Of a stretch of 64,000 bases of DNA, positions 62,676 to 64,000 are shown one piece after another. The stretch is from Acidobacteriota bacterium (lineage in GTDB: Bacteria > Acidobacteriota > Terriglobia > Acidiferrales > UBA7541), in the NCBI GenBank assembly GCA_003154775.1, contig PMES01000054.1, positions 37,072 to 101,071 on the forward strand, written 5' to 3'. The position numbers and the translations under genes are program-made. How positions within the stretch are numbered: the stretch's first letter is position 1; every line of letters starts with the position of its first letter. Below the pieces are notes generated by a model, which was not told the DNA's origin, made no database searches, and saw only the letters and a program-made list of their open reading frames with translations.

Positions 62676-63386
62676 TCAATCTTCTTCGTTGTACCATTTG
62701 TCGTTGGCGATCTGATACTTCAGCGCTCGGAGTGTCTTAGGATCAATGTTTTTCGCTTGGTGTTGAATGAACTGCGGCAAGTACTCTGTTCTGCACAGAG
62801 CAGCGGACCAAATCTGACCGTTGCGGACTGATCCCTCCGCGAAGGCCTGGGCTTCGGTCGCAGTGAAGATCGGGAAATACTCCACGAGGGGAGCCATGAG
62901 AGCTTCAGCCGACCGGAAACTGCCAGCATCTGAGACTACTCGGATCAGGCCGGGGAGAATCTTCCTGGGTATACGGCGCGCAAGTGGCTCAACGAGAAGC
63001 TCGCGGGTAATGCCGCCCTTGGTGATCTTGCTGCTCTGTACGTGAGATATAAAACCGAACGGCGTCGTACCGTCAAGTGATATCGGAGCGATGGTTACTT
63101 CGGGACGCGAAACTATGAACCCGACCTCTTGCGGTGCCCACTTGGACGCCAGAAAATTCGCGCTCAGCAGGGGGATAAACAGGTTGCACCGTTTTAGCTC
63201 CTCAATTATTCGTTCGCGCCATTCGTCCGATACATGCAGGTCCTCATGCGCCAGAAACGCCTGGATACCGACTTCCGCCAGCACATCCTTAGCCTGTGCT
63301 CCGTACTTACGATCTTCGTGCGAGTAGGAGATGAAAGCGATTACCGTAGGCTCAGTAGAGTCTCTTTTTTTTTTATTGGTCGCCAT
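62676..63386 (-). CDS. TIR-domain protein
   Basis: The 236-aa protein starts with a Toll/interleukin-1 receptor domain (about 15-145): VIAFISYSHEDRKYG as strand A and box 1, DVLAEVGIQAFLAHEDL, a DEWRERIIEEL helix that carries a candidate NADase Glu, LFIPLLSANFLASKWAPQE and TIAPISLDG. The C-terminal 90 residues are of unknown type. Bacterial TIR proteins often degrade NAD+ in anti-phage defence (Thoeris, CBASS or short-Argonaute partners), but no partner gene is visible here. Low GC and flanking direct repeats suggest an acquired cassette. Confidence 0.85.
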   Translation of the reverse strand: MATNKKKRDSTEPTVIAFISYSHEDRKYGAQAKDVLAEVGIQAFLAHEDLHVSDEWRERIIEELKRCNLFIPLLSANFLASKWAPQEVGFIVSRPEVTIAPISLDGTTPFGFISHVQSSKITKGGITRELLVEPLARRIPRKILPGLIRVVSDAGSFRSAEALMAPLVEYFPIFTATEAQAFAEGSVRNGQIWSAALCRTEYLPQFIQHQAKNIDPKTLRALKYQIANDKWYNEED

Positions 63387-63404
63387 AGGTTAGCGTCCTC
63401 CTTT

Positions 63405-63502
63405 GGCGGGTGGCCCTGGTTGAACGTAGTAGAACTTGTTGACATGGGAGACGGGGAGAGGATATCACTTCAACAATTCCCGCGGAAGTGGAGAGAGACG
63501 GA
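63405..63502. repeat. 98-bp direct repeat, right copy
   Basis: This copy of the element at 62483 lies 18 bp upstream of the TIR start, so it contains or borders the TIR promoter region. Shared blocks are GGCGGGTGGCCCTGGTT, GTTGACATGGG and GGGGAGAGGATATCACT. Confidence 0.65.
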
Positions 63503-63666
63503 GGGTGCCCCAGGTTCGGTGTGGGAACCTGGGTCTTGGGGCGGCATTTCCCGCTTTGGGGTTTGCGATGCCGGCTGGGCTGAAGCGCTACTACGGCAAA
63601 GGGCATTTGCACTTTATTGCGTTCAGTTGTGGGGCAGTCAAGTTGCAAAATCAAAGAGAAGAACGT

Positions 63667-63740
63667 CCCACCCTTTGCAGAAAACGCAAAGGGTAGGCCA
63701 CCCGAGTTTGACTCGGCGCTTTGAGGCTGCGCCACCCGCC
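63667..63740. repeat. Dispersed CCCACCCTTTGC hairpin repeat
   Basis: CCCACCCTTTGC and GCAAAGGGTAGG pair around six bases, followed by CCACCCGAG and, further on, GCGCCACCCGCC. This is the clearest counterpart of the copy at 61301. Confidence 0.6.
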
Positions 63741-63793
63741 AGTTCTACCGTCGCCCCACGCTGCATTCGAACGCAGTACCACTACATTAGCTA

Positions 63794-63824
63794 TTGACGT
63801 GGTAACTAATTCATGATATCATGA
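63794..63824 (+). promoter_or_regulatory. Sigma-70 promoter overlapped by a 14-bp palindrome
   Basis: TTGACG (63794-63799), a 17-bp spacer and TATCAT (63817-63822) each differ from consensus at one base. The perfect palindrome TCATGATATCATGA (63811-63824) covers the -10, a classic repressor position. Transcription would start near 63829 and run out of the window. No gene with a convincing start is seen in the last 170 bases, which end in a run of ten G. Confidence 0.55.
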
Positions 63825-64000
63825 GTTGTGAATCGTCGGCGCAAACCCGCGTGTGCTTCCCGGAGCATCCTCCCCGGACTAAATCCCAGACCACTTTTCC
63901 CTAGTCCTTTTGTTTTTTCTTCGCTTTTGGGGCCACAAACCACCGCTAAGTCCAATCATTCCCGTACATACGCAAAAACAGGGGGGGGGGGTACCGATAC

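Noticed and set aside
63745-63800. tRNA-like sequence (GCATTCGAACGCAG ... TACCACTACATTAG)
   Set aside because: It resembles a T-arm and D-arm on the minus strand, but position 53-61 pairing fails on either strand and no anticodon arm or acceptor stem could be assembled; at most a tRNA remnant.
63828-64000. ORF starting GTG after the terminal promoter, open to the window end
   Set aside because: Composition is Pro/Ser/Arg-rich and random-looking, the start would coincide with the transcription start, and the frame ends in a poly-G run.

Overview
The window reads as a chromosomal segment of a Gram-negative, high-GC bacterium, most probably an Acidobacteriota (Koribacter/Sulfotelmatobacter-like). 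I infer this from protein resemblance, not from a marker gene. Outer-membrane traits (LpxB, TolC-type channel, a beta-barrel ending in Phe, lipoproteins) fit. No rRNA or tRNA gene was found; the only confident RNA gene is a small-type SRP RNA on the minus strand near 37.5 kb.

Layout. 0-4.1 kb: protocatechuate/beta-ketoadipate operon pcaF(partial)-pcaH-pcaG-pcaB-pcaD-pcaC. 4.4-9.0 kb (minus): pyruvate:ferredoxin oxidoreductase translationally coupled to a dihydroorotate-dehydrogenase-like protein. 9.2-14.7 kb (minus): heavy-metal-type RND efflux operon (outer-membrane channel, adaptor, pump) with an operator-like inverted repeat upstream. 14.9-17.6 kb: a VCBS/FG-GAP protein divergent from two tandem membrane-anchored TPR paralogues, then a truncated ORF and a dispersed repeat.

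17.8-27.7 kb (minus): the most interesting region. Eight tightly packed genes encode, in transcription order, a small membrane protein, a 16-heme cytochrome, an NHL beta-propeller, a tetraheme cytochrome with the motif layout of the Geobacter filament cytochrome OmcE, a PpiC/SurA-like prolyl isomerase, a 610-aa outer-membrane barrel, a second NHL propeller and an 11-12-heme cytochrome. I interpret this as an extracellular electron-transfer module (periplasmic relay, porin conduit, extracellular cytochrome, possibly a filament). CRP/FNR-like palindromes lie upstream of nifJ, of the TPR pair and of this operon, which suggests a shared redox or catabolite regulon.

28-37 kb: alcohol dehydrogenase, M50 site-2 protease, a sigma-54 enhancer-binding regulator with a perfect sigma-54 promoter in front of it and no phosphoacceptor Asp, an NTF2-like secreted protein, a PilZ protein and glutamine synthetase. 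Plus-strand C excess changes to G excess at about 34.35 kb. 37.4-48.6 kb: SRP RNA, an Mrr-type restriction nuclease of lower GC, dnaX-ybaB, an S15 hydrolase, dxs, recR, a PLP enzyme and a DUF962 protein. 48.6-61 kb: a PilZ-variant/coiled-coil protein, small hypotheticals, a lipoprotein-ABC-ABC-lpxB operon and a protein with a degenerate M1-peptidase domain plus TPRs. 61-64 kb: an accessory zone rich in dispersed repeats with a membrane protein and a TIR-domain gene lying between two 98-bp direct repeats, ending in a strong promoter overlapped by a palindrome.
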